A stretch of DNA of 64,000 nucleotides from Marinobacter guineae (GCF_002744735.1 NZ_KZ319345.1:1-64000); one strand, 5' to 3'; positions 42,337 to 53,146 are shown, numbered from the stretch's first letter. The notes: generated from the letters alone by a model not told the origin. Program-made: numbers and translations.

Positions 42337-43400
42337 CCCGCCTCTGGTTCAACAAATTTTTCCTTTATAGCAACAATACAAGGCAGTTTTCTTAAAAAGA
42401 CCTCTACCAGAGTGGGATCAAAATGCTTCCCGCTATTTTCTTTAATCAACTCAACCGCAGCCTCTACTGTCCAGGCTTTTTTATAAGGTCTCTCTGAAGT
42501 CAATGCGTCAAACACATCTGCCAGTGCCGCAATGCGTCCGGCCTGCGGAATGGCTTCACCAGCAAGGCCTTGAGGGTAGCCACTACCATCCCATTTTTCA
42601 TGATGAGTCAGGGCAATGTCCCGTGCCATTCTGATCAAGTCGCTATCCTCGTCCTCTAATAACTGCGCTCCGATTGAGGCGTGGGTTTTCATGACTTCCC
42701 ATTCATGGCCCTCCAGCTTTCCGGGTTTGAGCAATATGGCATCGGGTATACCAATCTTCCCGATATCGTGCATAGGGCTGGCATTCAGAATCAAATCACA
42801 GTCAGCGTCACTCCAGCCGATTTCTTTGGCCAGCAAGGCACACATATGGCTCATGCGTAAAATATGACACCCGGTCTCTTCATCACGATACTCTGCGGCC
42901 ATTCCCAGACGCTGAACCACCTGCAGCCGGGTATGATGAAGCTCCCTGGTACGCTCTCGTACCATCTGCTCAAAAACATCTTTTTGATTATAGAGGACTC
43001 GGTGAGCCAGTTGAGCGTCAAGCAGATTTCGTACCCGCATCAGTAACTCATTGCGATCAAAAGGTTTGCTGATGAAGTCTCTTGCCCCGGCGTCGAGAGC
43101 CCGTAACAAATAGTCCTGGGTGCGTTGAGCGGTCAGGATCACAATCGGGGGCAGCAACGGATCGCCCAAACCCTTCAACTGATCCATGACTTGATAACCA
43201 TCGATGTGTGGCATATTGATGTCCAGAAGTATCAAGTCTGGCTGATGCTCCCGGTAGGCGTTGAGGACCTCCCGTGGGTCCTGAACCAAAATCAGGTTTT
43301 CGTAACCCTGGCCTCGTAACATGCGATCCAAAAGCTTCAGATTGACCGCTTCATCGTCGACGACAAGAATGCAGGCGTGTGGGTTTGCCGCGTCGTTCAT
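42333..43400 (-). CDS. Response regulator with HD-GYP c-di-GMP phosphodiesterase domain
   Basis: Residues 10-130 form a receiver (VVDDE acidic pocket, phospho-Asp in LILLDINMPHIDG, Lys in ISKPFD). Residues 160-340 form an HD-GYP domain with the HD pair in ASPMHDIGKIGIPDAIL and the HHEKWDGSGYP signature, so it should hydrolyse c-di-GMP. This is an RpfG-like architecture. The start overlaps the stop of the hybrid kinase gene by 4 bases, so the kinase is its likely phosphodonor. It is followed by the broken GAF/PAS gene in the same operon. Confidence 0.92.
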   Translation of the reverse strand: MNDAANPHACILVVDDEAVNLKLLDRMLRGQGYENLILVQDPREVLNAYREHQPDLILLDINMPHIDGYQVMDQLKGLGDPLLPPIVILTAQRTQDYLLRALDAGARDFISKPFDRNELLMRVRNLLDAQLAHRVLYNQKDVFEQMVRERTRELHHTRLQVVQRLGMAAEYRDEETGCHILRMSHMCALLAKEIGWSDADCDLILNASPMHDIGKIGIPDAILLKPGKLEGHEWEVMKTHASIGAQLLEDEDSDLIRMARDIALTHHEKWDGSGYPQGLAGEAIPQAGRIAALADVFDALTSERPYKKAWTVEAAVELIKENSGKHFDPTLVEVFLRKLPCIVAIKEKFVEPEAG

Positions 43401-46400
43401 GTTTCACCCTTTGTTGATTCCAGCAATGGGCTAATCGTGTCAAGAAATTCTTTGATATTAAGGGGCTTTGTCAGGTAATCGGAAAAACTTGCAGCCTGGC
43501 CACGTCGTATGTCGCGCGGCATTGCGTTGGCGGTAATAGCAACAACCGGCGTGGTGCGGAGGTTGTCATCGGCCCTGAGGGCCTCCAGCACCTGATATCC
43601 ATCCATACCGGGCAGATTGATATCCAGTAATATCAGGTCTGGATTCCTTGTTTGTGCAAGCTCCAGCCCAAGCCCCCCAGTATGAGCAGTCAGTAGGCGC
43701 AGGTGAGAAACCCGCGAAAGTACCTGGCTGACGAGTTTCAGGTTTGCGGGGTTGTCCTCCACATATAAGATAGTCCGTATCTGTTGCTCGTCAGTTTGGG
43801 TATTCCATTCCCCGACTCCCGATGAATCAATGAGTTCTCCGGCTGAGCCATCAGTGTCGCCTTCCAATGGCAAATCGAGCCAGAAAGTACTGCCAACGCC
43901 AGGCTCACTATTCACGCCTACAGAACCACCCATCATTTCCATAATACGCTGGGTTATGGTAAGGCCAATGCCGGTCCCCTCGATCTCGCTGGCATCGGCG
44001 CCAAGGCGGTTAAAGGGCTGAAATAATTCCAACAACTTCGCTTCGGATATTCCCGGGCCGGTGTCGGTAACTCGAAGCTGTAAGCGATCATCTCTACCCG
44101 GAACGGTCTCTAGCCAGACCTTGCCCCCGCTCTTATTGTATTTGATGGCATTGGAGAGGAGGTTAAGCAGCACTTGCTTAAGGCGTGTGCGGTCAGCGCG
44201 TACACTGAAGGGGCGAACAGCTTCGATATCAATTTTGATTTGTCGCTTTTGAGATAATGAGCTTACGAGAGACTGACATTCCTCGATCACCGGAAGCAGT
44301 TCGACAGGTTCCAGGGATAGGTCAATATTACCGGACTCAATTTTGGCCAGATCAAGTACTTCATTGATCAGAGTGAGCAAATGCTCCCCGGCCTTCAAAA
44401 TTTCTTTCACACTGTCCTGGTGTTCCTCAGGCAGCTCGCTGTCGTACTCCATTAATTGGCCAAAGCCCAGAATAGCGTTCATGGGAGTGCGCAATTCATG
44501 GCTCATACTGGAGAGAAAATCCGACTTGGCCCGATTCGCTCTGTCGGCCTCCTCTCTTGCTGAAATCAATTCGGACTCGGTGCGTTTACGGTCCGTAATA
44601 TCACGCATCAAGCCCACAAAAAAACGGGATTGGCCCACGAAAATCTCACTGACGGCGACCTCCATGGGAAACTCGTCTCCGTCGTGCCGTTTGCCCCTGA
44701 CCTCAACCTGACGGTTCAGTATCTTAGTCTCTGATGTATCGAGATAATGCCGGATGTATGAATCGTGCTCAGAACGCATGGGCTCGGGCATCAGAAGTGA
44801 AACATTTTTGTCCTTCAGGTCTTGCTGGGAGTAGCCGAAAATTCGAGAGGCAGCGGGACTCGCCAGTTGGATGCTGCCTTCGGTGTCTATAACCAGCACC
44901 CCGTCAAGGACAGAGTTAACCACATGCTTGAACACTTCGAGGGTTTGCTCTGAGGCCTTGCGCTGATCGATATCGCTGTGAATCCCAATCAACCGAACTG
45001 GCTCGCCTCTTTCGCTACTCTGTACGACCGTAGCCCGGCAGAGCACCCATTTATACTGGCCGTTTTTGCAGCGCAGCCGGAGTTCAACGCTGTACTCCTC
45101 ACTCCGCCCCTCCATGTAATCGGACAGCTGCTTCCGAACGTCTTCAAGGTCGTCGGGATGCACCATCCTGATCCAGGTGTCGATGGTTGGCGTCAATTCA
45201 CCGTGTTCAAAGCCCAGCATTGGCTCGTAGTTACCCGTTAATGCCATCCTCCCACTGGGTACATGCCAGTCCCAGACACCATCGCCGGCTCCTTCTACTG
45301 CAAACGCGAAGCGCTGTTCCGTCTCGCGCAGCTGGTTTTCTGCCTCGACACGCTCGGTAATATCCTGCACCGTGCCAGCCAGACGAACCAACTTTCCCTT
45401 GCCGTCAAATTCTGCCCGGGCCAACTCGTGCACATGCCGGATCTGTCCATCAGGCCTGATAATACGGTGAATCACATCGTGGTGTCCGGTCTGTTCGGCC
45501 CGTCGTTCGCTTTCGTGTACTTTGGCGCGATCATCCGGATGGACAGCGGCATGAAAAGCTTCGACACTGGGCTCAATTTCACCGGGCTCGTAGCCAAAAA
45601 TCCGATAGATTTCGTCAGACCAGCTTAAGCCGCCAGTGTCAATTTCAGCACTCCAGTTTCCCAATGAGGCAAGAGCCTGAGCCTCTTCCAGGGCTTTCTG
45701 CCGGCGGAAAACCTCAATTTCCGCACACTTTCGGTCGCTGATATCCTGAACAACACCCAGCATCCTCAATGGCGAGCCTTCAGGGTCACGAACTACCGCC
45801 CCTCGCTCGGCCAGCCAGCGAACGGTACCGTCAGGCCAGACCACCCGATGCTCGATCTGGTAGGGGGTATCGTCCTCAATACAAGCATTTACGGCATCGG
45901 TCACGGTTTGACGGTCATCCGGATGAATTGCCCCAAGAAAGTTCTCGTAGGACGTTTCCAGATCACCCTCCGGGTAACCGAACAAAGGCGCAATACGCTC
46001 CGTCCAGAACAGGTCACCGGTTACGATGTTCCATTCCCAGGTACCGATATTGGCGAACAACTGCCCGCGACGGAGTCGCTCCTTTGCAACCTGCTCATTC
46101 TCCTCACTCCTGGCCCGCTCCAGCGCGCTGCCAATAATCCCGGCCAGCAGGCTGAATAATTCTGTCGCTGCGTTGTTCCAGTCACGAGCAGAGTCAACCT
46201 GATCAAAACCCAGGAAACCCAGTGGCTGGTGTGTGCCTCGCTTGATAGGAAACCCACACAGTGCCCGAATGTTCAGAGACTCAAACAGTTCCCTCTCTGC
46301 TCCCGCCTCCGGGGGCAGGGCAGCTACATCGTTTACAAGAACAGGTTCTTCTTTCAATATCTGCTCCCACCACCAGGGAGCCAAGGTCAGGGGAAGGTTC

Positions 46401-48169
46401 TGCAATTCTTCCTTCTGCGGAGCGATGCCGGCAGCACACCATTCGTGGCTGTTGGTCATGCTCTGTCCGTCATCCGAGAGCAGGAACACATAAGCCCGGT
46501 CCGTACCCAGATGTTCCCCTGCCTGTCCAAGCACTTTCTCGATGACGGTATCCAGCTCCGAGGAATTTGCAGACAACAAGTTGGCCGAAGCATGCCCTAT
46601 GACCTCCCGTGCCGCATTTTCCTCGATCTGCGCTTCCTCCCGGGCTTTAACCTCCGTGATATCGGTACGGATCGAAACGTATTGGTAGGGGCTTCCTGAA
46701 CTGTCGAGGAAAGGTGTTATCGTTGTCGACACCCAGTACAGCGATCCGTCTTTGCGTCGGTTACAGATCTCGCCCTGCCAGACGTCGCCACTCGATATGG
46801 TTCGCCAGATGTCGCTATAAAAGGTTGGGGGGTGCATGCCGGATTTGACAATGCGGTGGTTCTGCCCGATCAGCTCATCCCGATTGTAACCGCTGATCTC
46901 ACAGAAGCGGTCGTTAACCTCGATAATCTCGCCTTTGGTATTGGTAACGCTCACCAGAGCATGATAATCCAGCGTCAGGTGTTCACGTTCGCGTTCGTAA
47001 AGGGTCGTACGCAGGCGGCGCTGAACTTCGTCGTTCTGACGCGATCTACGCGCTCTCGCAGTGACCGCAGAGACCAGATACTCCGCTCGTGCGGGTTTGA
47101 CAAGAAAATCATCGCCGCCAAGATTAAGCGCACGCAACTGCTCTCCCATGTCGGTTTCAGCAGAGAGAAACAGTATGGGAAGGCTCAGGTGATCCTCTTG
47201 CTCCCGTATCACGGCGGATAATTCCGGCCCGCTGACATCAGGCATATAGACGTCAAGGACAACCACATCCGGATTGAAGGTATTCAGAACATCGAGGGTG
47301 TCACGGGGGTTGGATAAGACGTGTACGTTCAAGCCTGCAGCGCGGAGAATCGATGCTTCAGCTTCCAGTAACACCGGGTCATCATCTACCAGTAAGATCC
47401 GGTAAGGGTCCCTCGGCATGCGACCAGTCAGATCATCGAGCAATTCAATAAGTGCAACTGGTGCGATCGGTTTGAGTAGATACCGGCTGGCACCCGCACG
47501 AAGCGCCCCGAGCCGGGCATCAAGATCATCTCGCACGGAAACGAACACGACCGGCGGAAAGTTTTCCTGTTCTGTTTTCAATTCCCTCAGGAGCGTGACA
47601 CCAGCATTGTCACCTTCTGGAAAAATCATGTCGAGAACCACAGCATCGGGCAGTGGATTTTGATTGCAGGCGGCCCGAAAATCATTCAGGGCAGTAAACA
47701 CTTCTACCCGGTAGCCTTCTTCGCTGAGAATTTGACGCAGTTGTCCAGCCTGTTCGACATCGTCCTCGACGAGATACACCAGAGGGGCTCCATGAGCGCG
47801 TGGTCTGGCGTCAGGGGGCAAAAGAGTGTCCCCTTCACTATCGAGACGGCTGCGCACCAGTTCTTCGATACGCACCAACCCCATGTCGATAGCCTGCCAG
47901 ATCACTTTGTCTGGTGGCCCCGCAGCATTGATGATAGCTCTGAGTTTGTCATCGACCTCCCTGGCAATTATCGAAAGTGACTGCAGCCCGAAGGTGCCAG
48001 CACTGCCCGTCAGACTGTGCAACTGAAGGTGGAGGGTTTCCGCTTTGGCAGGTTGCCAGTCGGGTCCACTGAGCTCCTGATATTGAGAGCGTAGTTTTGA
48101 AATCCGATCAGGGAGTGTGGCCGAAAACTGACGCTGTAATGCCCGGAGACTATCCTTCATAGGAGCCAT
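43397..48169 (-). CDS. Large hybrid histidine kinase: Hpt-REC-REC-PAS-GAF-PAS(x4)-HisKA-HATPase-REC
   Basis: From ATG 48169 the protein has about 1590 residues. An N-terminal Hpt domain (H51 in HSLTGSAGTFG) comes first, then two receivers (DMIFPEGD, DVYMPDVSG), a PAS domain (SGYNRDELIGQNH), a GAF domain, four further PAS domains (HPDD motifs at several positions), HisKA (SSMSHELRTPMNA), HATPase (GTGIGLTITQRIMEMMGG) and a terminal receiver (LLDINLPGMDGY). Hpt and receivers at the N-terminus with another receiver at the C-terminus suggest an internal phosphorelay. No membrane helix is visible, so it is cytoplasmic. The frame extends to 48277, but the ATG at 48169 or 48160 gives a better N-terminus. 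It overlaps the HD-GYP gene by 4 bases. Confidence 0.9.
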   Translation of the reverse strand: MAPMKDSLRALQRQFSATLPDRISKLRSQYQELSGPDWQPAKAETLHLQLHSLTGSAGTFGLQSLSIIAREVDDKLRAIINAAGPPDKVIWQAIDMGLVRIEELVRSRLDSEGDTLLPPDARPRAHGAPLVYLVEDDVEQAGQLRQILSEEGYRVEVFTALNDFRAACNQNPLPDAVVLDMIFPEGDNAGVTLLRELKTEQENFPPVVFVSVRDDLDARLGALRAGASRYLLKPIAPVALIELLDDLTGRMPRDPYRILLVDDDPVLLEAEASILRAAGLNVHVLSNPRDTLDVLNTFNPDVVVLDVYMPDVSGPELSAVIREQEDHLSLPILFLSAETDMGEQLRALNLGGDDFLVKPARAEYLVSAVTARARRSRQNDEVQRRLRTTLYEREREHLTLDYHALVSVTNTKGEIIEVNDRFCEISGYNRDELIGQNHRIVKSGMHPPTFYSDIWRTISSGDVWQGEICNRRKDGSLYWVSTTITPFLDSSGSPYQYVSIRTDITEVKAREEAQIEENAAREVIGHASANLLSANSSELDTVIEKVLGQAGEHLGTDRAYVFLLSDDGQSMTNSHEWCAAGIAPQKEELQNLPLTLAPWWWEQILKEEPVLVNDVAALPPEAGAERELFESLNIRALCGFPIKRGTHQPLGFLGFDQVDSARDWNNAATELFSLLAGIIGSALERARSEENEQVAKERLRRGQLFANIGTWEWNIVTGDLFWTERIAPLFGYPEGDLETSYENFLGAIHPDDRQTVTDAVNACIEDDTPYQIEHRVVWPDGTVRWLAERGAVVRDPEGSPLRMLGVVQDISDRKCAEIEVFRRQKALEEAQALASLGNWSAEIDTGGLSWSDEIYRIFGYEPGEIEPSVEAFHAAVHPDDRAKVHESERRAEQTGHHDVIHRIIRPDGQIRHVHELARAEFDGKGKLVRLAGTVQDITERVEAENQLRETEQRFAFAVEGAGDGVWDWHVPSGRMALTGNYEPMLGFEHGELTPTIDTWIRMVHPDDLEDVRKQLSDYMEGRSEEYSVELRLRCKNGQYKWVLCRATVVQSSERGEPVRLIGIHSDIDQRKASEQTLEVFKHVVNSVLDGVLVIDTEGSIQLASPAASRIFGYSQQDLKDKNVSLLMPEPMRSEHDSYIRHYLDTSETKILNRQVEVRGKRHDGDEFPMEVAVSEIFVGQSRFFVGLMRDITDRKRTESELISAREEADRANRAKSDFLSSMSHELRTPMNAILGFGQLMEYDSELPEEHQDSVKEILKAGEHLLTLINEVLDLAKIESGNIDLSLEPVELLPVIEECQSLVSSLSQKRQIKIDIEAVRPFSVRADRTRLKQVLLNLLSNAIKYNKSGGKVWLETVPGRDDRLQLRVTDTGPGISEAKLLELFQPFNRLGADASEIEGTGIGLTITQRIMEMMGGSVGVNSEPGVGSTFWLDLPLEGDTDGSAGELIDSSGVGEWNTQTDEQQIRTILYVEDNPANLKLVSQVLSRVSHLRLLTAHTGGLGLELAQTRNPDLILLDINLPGMDGYQVLEALRADDNLRTTPVVAITANAMPRDIRRGQAASFSDYLTKPLNIKEFLDTISPLLESTKGET

Positions 48170-48322
48170 TCTTGATTGCCCGACGTTATCGCATTTTGTG
48201 CTTACATTATTACAATCGCCATGTATGATTATTAAACATGTTGTACAAGTCAACGGAACTTTCCTGGCCAGCTTCATTTTGGAGGCTGCGGGTTTTTAAA
48301 AAAAGAATTGAGGACACGTTTT

Positions 48323-49921
48323 GTGCGAGTGAACCAACCTGTTACCAACCGAAGCGTCCCGGTTAGCAAGGATGCCAATATTCTTTCCACAACCAACCCC
48401 AAAGGTCAGATCACTCACATTAACGACGAATTCGTTGACATCAGTGGGTTTACCAGGGATGAACTGGTTGGTCAGCCCCACAACATTATCCGACATCCTG
48501 ATATGCCGCGAGCAGCTTACGAGCAAATGTGGGGGAACTTGAAATCGGGTAAAACCTGGTTGGGCGCGGTGAAAAACCGCTGTAAAAATGGCGATCACTA
48601 CTGGGTTCAGGCGTATGCGATACCAGTAACCGGAAAGAACGGTGAGATTCTTGAACTTCAGTCCATTCGGTCGCAGCTGCCGTCCGATGCTCAGTCACGG
48701 GCAGAAAAGCTCTACGCCAAGCTGAGACAAACCCAACCGACCAAAGGGCCCGTAGAAACACCAGCTCTCAAGCGATCGGCATCCCTGCCCGTAAAACTGA
48801 TCGTGACTTTGGCGATTATTTTCGGCGTGGCTGGCTCCATCCAGTTTTTAACACCGTCGTGGTACGCGGCACTGGCTGCATGGATAGGGGCGTTTGCTGT
48901 TAGCGCCGTTGCGATCATCGGCCTTACCGCCCCTCTGAGACGCTGTGTTCAAAGAGCCCGGGGCGTTATTGATAACACCGTTGCGGAGCATATTTTTACA
49001 GGTCGCCTCGACGATGTCGGCAGCCTGGAACTTGTGATAACGCAGCAGGCTGCAGAACTCGATGCCATTGTCAAACGCATGGACGACGTGATTGGTAAGC
49101 TCGACAGCCGCGCGGAGCATACCATTAACCGAAGCCAAGAAGCCCACTCGGTAGTCCAGGAACAATCTACCGCTACGGCGACGATTGCCTCGGCGAGCGA
49201 AGAAATGTCCGCCACCTCTCAGGAAGTGGCAAGCAATGCGTCCAGCATGCTGGATCAGGTCCAGATGGCCAAAGAGGGCGTTATCAACGGCCAGGGCCTG
49301 ACCCAGGGGACTCGTCAAAGTATGGATGCCCTCTCAAAGGAACTCGTCGAAGCATCTAGGTCTGTCGGTCAACTCACTGAAGCCAGCCGGGGTGTTGGCC
49401 AGGCGCTAAGTGTGATTCGTGACATTACCGATCAGACCAACCTGCTTGCGCTCAATGCCTCCATCGAAGCCGCCAGAGCCGGAGATGCCGGTCGCGGTTT
49501 TGCGGTCGTCGCCGACGAGGTGAGAAGCCTTGCTCTTCGTACCAAGACGACGACCGAACAGATTAATGAAACGCTCGGTAAATTCCACGAGACAGTCTCA
49601 GCGGCAACACAATCCATGGAGAGCTGCGGCGCTCATGCCCAGAAAACAACCGAAAATGCGATTAGCTCAGAAAGTACGTTATCAGAACTCGTGAGCTACA
49701 TAGATCGCATCAATGAAGCTTGTGATAGCACGGCCGCTGCAGCAGAGGAACAGCATACGGCCTCTGGTGAGATATCGGCACAAATCGTGACCATCAACGA
49801 TCTGGGTGATTCTGCTATGTCGGTGGTGAAAGAAGCCGAGGAGTCCATGCAGGAGTTGAAAAAGCAGATCGGGGAAGTGGGAGGATTGGTTTACCGGTTA
49901 CGTCAGCGAAATAATGGATAA
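48323..49921 (+). CDS. PAS-containing methyl-accepting chemotaxis protein (Aer-like)
   Basis: The order is PAS (about residues 20-125, [22 protein letters not shown]), a hydrophobic hairpin of two membrane helices (about 157-200), a HAMP-like linker and the signalling domain with the [16 protein letters not shown] and [31 protein letters not shown] hairpin region. This is the layout of Aer-type receptors, which sense redox or energy state and talk to CheA/CheW. No periplasmic ligand domain is present. The GTG at 48323 is chosen because AGGA lies 8 bases upstream; a TTG at 48308 has none. It is divergent from the hybrid kinase gene. Confidence 0.92.
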   Translation: MRVNQPVTNRSVPVSKDANILSTTNPKGQITHINDEFVDISGFTRDELVGQPHNIIRHPDMPRAAYEQMWGNLKSGKTWLGAVKNRCKNGDHYWVQAYAIPVTGKNGEILELQSIRSQLPSDAQSRAEKLYAKLRQTQPTKGPVETPALKRSASLPVKLIVTLAIIFGVAGSIQFLTPSWYAALAAWIGAFAVSAVAIIGLTAPLRRCVQRARGVIDNTVAEHIFTGRLDDVGSLELVITQQAAELDAIVKRMDDVIGKLDSRAEHTINRSQEAHSVVQEQSTATATIASASEEMSATSQEVASNASSMLDQVQMAKEGVINGQGLTQGTRQSMDALSKELVEASRSVGQLTEASRGVGQALSVIRDITDQTNLLALNASIEAARAGDAGRGFAVVADEVRSLALRTKTTTEQINETLGKFHETVSAATQSMESCGAHAQKTTENAISSESTLSELVSYIDRINEACDSTAAAAEEQHTASGEISAQIVTINDLGDSAMSVVKEAEESMQELKKQIGEVGGLVYRLRQRNNG

Positions 49922-49981
49922 TTGCGCAGCCAGCGCTAAAGATTTCCCACTAAACAGGCACGCAACGGGTTAGTAGTAGCA

Positions 49982-51235
49982 ATGAATCTGGAGAACGCGA
50001 GGTGGATGATCAGTAGTAGTCCCGATGGAGCCATTCTGATCAATCGGTCTCAAACGATCGTCGCCGCAAATCAGAAAGCAGCAGACCTGTTTGCCACCCG
50101 AATTGAAAGCCTGGAAGGAGCCCCACTGGGCACATTGATACCGGAGGATTCCGTACCAGGCCATCACGAATATGTTGCCAATTTTTTTGACCACCCCAAA
50201 CCTCGCTCCATGGGAACCGGCGCTCGGTTTACTGGACGTCTCTCGGACGGCTCAGTACTGCCGGTTGATATCATGCTGAACCAAATTAAAATTGGATCAA
50301 CTCTCTATGCCATGGCCGTGATCCGGGACGACTCTGAAAGAGCTACGATTGAGTCGGTGAAGAAGCAACTTGAAGCAGCCAACATGCGACTAATGAAGGC
50401 TCAGGAAGCCGGGGGATTGGCCTGGTGGGAAATGAATCTGAACACAAATCAGATGGTCTGGTCAGACACAATGCCCCGTATTGTGGGTATTAACGATGAT
50501 GCGAGCCCGTCTCTGAATGCGCTTTCACAGTCATGCCTCCCGGAAGATAGGAGTCTTTTCGATGCCATTCACCAGAATCCGAGTTCCAGCGCTGGCAGAA
50601 CAACAACCTTCAGAGTTCGTGATAGCCATGGGGCGATTCGCTGGATGGAAGAGACCATCCATGCAGAGGCTGAAGACGTTGTGCTGGGGGTCATTCGGGA
50701 CGTAAGTGACCAAAAAGCTCTGGAGGAGAAGTTGCGGTCTGAGTCCGTCACCGATGACCTGACGAGACTCTTCAATCGGAAAAAGTTTAATCAAGACTTG
50801 AAGCGATATTATGCCGAATTCGTCCGCTCCAAGAGAAACGCTTCGGTCATTATGTACGATTTCGATCACTTTAAGAACGTAAACGATTTGTACGGACACG
50901 CTATGGGAGATCAAGTGCTTTCGCGAGCAGCGCAACTGGTCACACAGCAATTACGGCCCTCTGATCATGCCTATCGCCTCGGAGGTGAAGAGTTTGCCAT
51001 TCTGCTAAGTGGCTCCAGTACCGAGGACGCCCGCATTCTGGCAGACAGAGTACGCCGAACGATTGAAACGGCGCGCTTTGCGCTTGGTGACGCGAAGGTA
51101 AGCGTTACGGTTAGTTTCGGGATAGCTAAATTCCGGAGTTCAGACCAACACTACGAGGATGCATTAAATCGTGCGGACAATGCTCTTTACCAGAGCAAGG
51201 CAAATGTTCGTAACACCATTAGCATTCTTGAGTGA
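49982..51235 (+). CDS. PAS-PAS-GGDEF diguanylate cyclase
   Basis: Two PAS domains (about residues 8-120 and 135-240) precede a GGDEF domain with an intact active site GGEEF (LGGEEFAILL) and an inhibitory I-site RxxD five residues upstream (RPSD). It should make c-di-GMP and be feedback-inhibited. No membrane helix is seen. The ribosome-binding site before the ATG at 49982 is weak. It lies 60 bases after the chemoreceptor gene and 28 bases before the DUF3135 gene, probably in one operon with them. Confidence 0.92.
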   Translation: MNLENARWMISSSPDGAILINRSQTIVAANQKAADLFATRIESLEGAPLGTLIPEDSVPGHHEYVANFFDHPKPRSMGTGARFTGRLSDGSVLPVDIMLNQIKIGSTLYAMAVIRDDSERATIESVKKQLEAANMRLMKAQEAGGLAWWEMNLNTNQMVWSDTMPRIVGINDDASPSLNALSQSCLPEDRSLFDAIHQNPSSSAGRTTTFRVRDSHGAIRWMEETIHAEAEDVVLGVIRDVSDQKALEEKLRSESVTDDLTRLFNRKKFNQDLKRYYAEFVRSKRNASVIMYDFDHFKNVNDLYGHAMGDQVLSRAAQLVTQQLRPSDHAYRLGGEEFAILLSGSSTEDARILADRVRRTIETARFALGDAKVSVTVSFGIAKFRSSDQHYEDALNRADNALYQSKANVRNTISILE

Positions 51236-51263
51236 ATAGAAGACATCGCCAATAGGAGGGCTC

Positions 51264-51593
51264 ATGAGCATCCCGACTTTCGATACTTTACTGGCGCTTT
51301 TGGATCAGGATCCCGTCGCATTCGAAAGGCTCAGGGAAAAACTGATTGAGGAGGAAATCCGGGATACACCTCCAGAGACCCAGCGTCGCTTGCGCGGCCT
51401 TCAATTTCAGATCGAAGCTATCAAACAAACATCGAAGAATCCGCTGGATTGTTGCGTAAAAATTCAGCGAGCTATGGATAAAAAATTGGAGGAATTTCGC
51501 AGTATTGTAAGGGATAACCACCGCTCTGGGGAGCAGCTGCCGAATCCAGACAACAACGTCATCTTTATGCAAAAAAAAGATGAGCCGCAATGA
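51264..51593 (+). CDS. DUF3135 protein
   Basis: This 109-residue protein matches the DUF3135 pattern: FDTLLALLDQDPVAFERLRE at the N-terminus, RLRGLQFQIEAI in the middle, and NPLDCCVKIQRAM. It is mostly helical and cytoplasmic. Function is unknown; DUF3135 proteins occur in gammaproteobacteria. A good AGGAGG ribosome-binding site precedes the ATG. The 139-base gap to the next gene shows no recognised feature. Confidence 0.82.
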   Translation: MSIPTFDTLLALLDQDPVAFERLREKLIEEEIRDTPPETQRRLRGLQFQIEAIKQTSKNPLDCCVKIQRAMDKKLEEFRSIVRDNHRSGEQLPNPDNNVIFMQKKDEPQ

Positions 51594-51732
51594 GTGGAAA
51601 CAGCCAGCCTGTGGTCTTTTACCGTTTGATCCTCGGGCCGGGGATTGTGCGAGATACGCTGGAAGCTGATTGCCCTTTTCTGATCCCGATACCCTACCGT
51701 GACAGGGAAAACGTACTGCGATTCCCCACCGA

Positions 51733-52941
51733 ATGATCAAACGCGTCCCCATCTCCGCACTCAAGGTCGGCATGTACATAACCGACCTGAACAACGACTG
51801 GATTCCCCACAACACCCAGCGCAAGCGCGGTGTGATCAAAAAAGAGGAAACCATCGAGAAAATTCGCCGCATGGGGGTGGAATTCGTCTATATCGATGCC
51901 TCGAAGGGGCTCGACACCCAGGACTCGGAAACGGCCGCCGAAGTGGATCGCCGGAACGAGTCAGCGCTTCAAAAGGCAGGTGAGCTGACGCCGGGCCTGC
52001 GACCCTATGTCCCGCTTGCCGAAGAAATGGTCATCGCCCAGCAGGTCCACAGCCAGGCTCAGGGACTGGTCGGCGAATTCATGAACCACGCCAAGGTTGG
52101 CGGTGCCATCGATGTGGTCCCCATCCATCAGCTGGCAGACGAACTTCAGAATTCTGTCCTCCGTAATGCCAACGCCCTGAGCTGCCTTGGACGAATACGG
52201 GAGAAAGACAATTATTTGCTGGAACACTCGGTGAACCTGAGTGTGCTTATGTCCCTGTTCGGGAATTATCGCGGTCTGTCTTCCGATGCTCTGCACCAGA
52301 CCATCGTCGGCGCTCTGCTCCACGACCTGGGCAAGATCCTTACACCCGATGAGATACTGCACAAACCCGGTCGCCTGACTGCCGAAGAATTCGAGGTAAT
52401 GAAACTTCACGCCCGCCACTCACGGGACATCCTTGCCACCACCGAGGGCATTGGTGAGCTCACCGTCATCACGGCGGCCCAGCACCACGAGCGCCTGGAC
52501 GGAACCGGCTATCCGGAAGGCCTGAAGGGAGACGAGGTCTCGGAATACGGTCGCATGGTCGCAATCAGCGATGTCTACGACGCCATCACGGCAGACCGGG
52601 TCTACCACAAGGGAATGACGCCAACCCAGGGCCTGAAGAAGCTTCTGGAATGGAGTGGCAGTCATCTGGATCCGGTACTGGTCAAACAGTTTATCCGCTG
52701 CCTGGGCCTTTATCCGGTGGGCTCTATGGTTCTTCTGGAAAGTGGGCGTCTTGGGGTTGTGGTCGAGGCCAATGAGAGTGATCAAAGACTGCCGACTGTA
52801 AGGGTGATGTACCACACCAAATTCCGCATGCCGATTACGGTGGATACCATCGATCTCGCCAAGCCAAGCAATCAGGATCGAATCCTGAGATCGGTGGCCC
52901 CGGATGACTACAAAATCGATGTCCGGAAATTCTTGGCTTGA
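51733..52941 (+). CDS. DUF3391/HD-GYP c-di-GMP phosphodiesterase
   Basis: The N-terminal 130 residues match DUF3391 (IKRVPISALKVGMYITDLN), which usually precedes HD-GYP domains. The catalytic domain has the HD pair in GALLHDLGKILTPDEILHK and AAQHHERLDGTGYPEGL, so it should degrade c-di-GMP. A C-terminal 90-residue beta-rich extension (VGSMVLLESGRLGVVVEAN) is typical of this subfamily. No membrane segment is visible. With the cyclase two genes upstream it forms an opposing pair. The downstream region is interrupted by an IS-like remnant. Confidence 0.93.
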   Translation: MIKRVPISALKVGMYITDLNNDWIPHNTQRKRGVIKKEETIEKIRRMGVEFVYIDASKGLDTQDSETAAEVDRRNESALQKAGELTPGLRPYVPLAEEMVIAQQVHSQAQGLVGEFMNHAKVGGAIDVVPIHQLADELQNSVLRNANALSCLGRIREKDNYLLEHSVNLSVLMSLFGNYRGLSSDALHQTIVGALLHDLGKILTPDEILHKPGRLTAEEFEVMKLHARHSRDILATTEGIGELTVITAAQHHERLDGTGYPEGLKGDEVSEYGRMVAISDVYDAITADRVYHKGMTPTQGLKKLLEWSGSHLDPVLVKQFIRCLGLYPVGSMVLLESGRLGVVVEANESDQRLPTVRVMYHTKFRMPITVDTIDLAKPSNQDRILRSVAPDDYKIDVRKFLA

Positions 52942-52947
52942 TTGGTG

Positions 52948-53056
52948 GTTTGCCTCACCCATAATTATGGCATGCTGACGCAGGAGTGGGCTGAGGGAAA
53001 GTTCATCCCATTGCTTACGATCCATTGGACTTGCCCCGGTGCAGTAGACACTCCTG
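52948..53056 (-). mobile_element. IS-end remnant, copy 1
   Basis: A 32-bp sequence (53025-53056, beginning TTGGACTTGCCCCGG on the plus strand) is identical to 58160-58191. On the minus strand it is directly followed by an ATG and a short frame (MDRKQWDELSLSPLLRQHA, about 26 residues) that ends in non-homologous sequence. This looks like the terminus and the first codons of a transposase gene. The second half of the repeat (CATCCCAT to ACGAT-CAT) is also present near copy 2 but in a different order. The IS family cannot be named from this. The 205-base gap 52942-53146 holds nothing else recognisable. Confidence 0.55.
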
Positions 53057-53146
53057 AGCTCAGCACCTCCACCTAGAAGAAGTTCAGTGGCGGGGCAGTG
53101 CTGCCAGCGTCGGGTTCTTGTCGGTTGAAACCAATAAACCTTGAGG

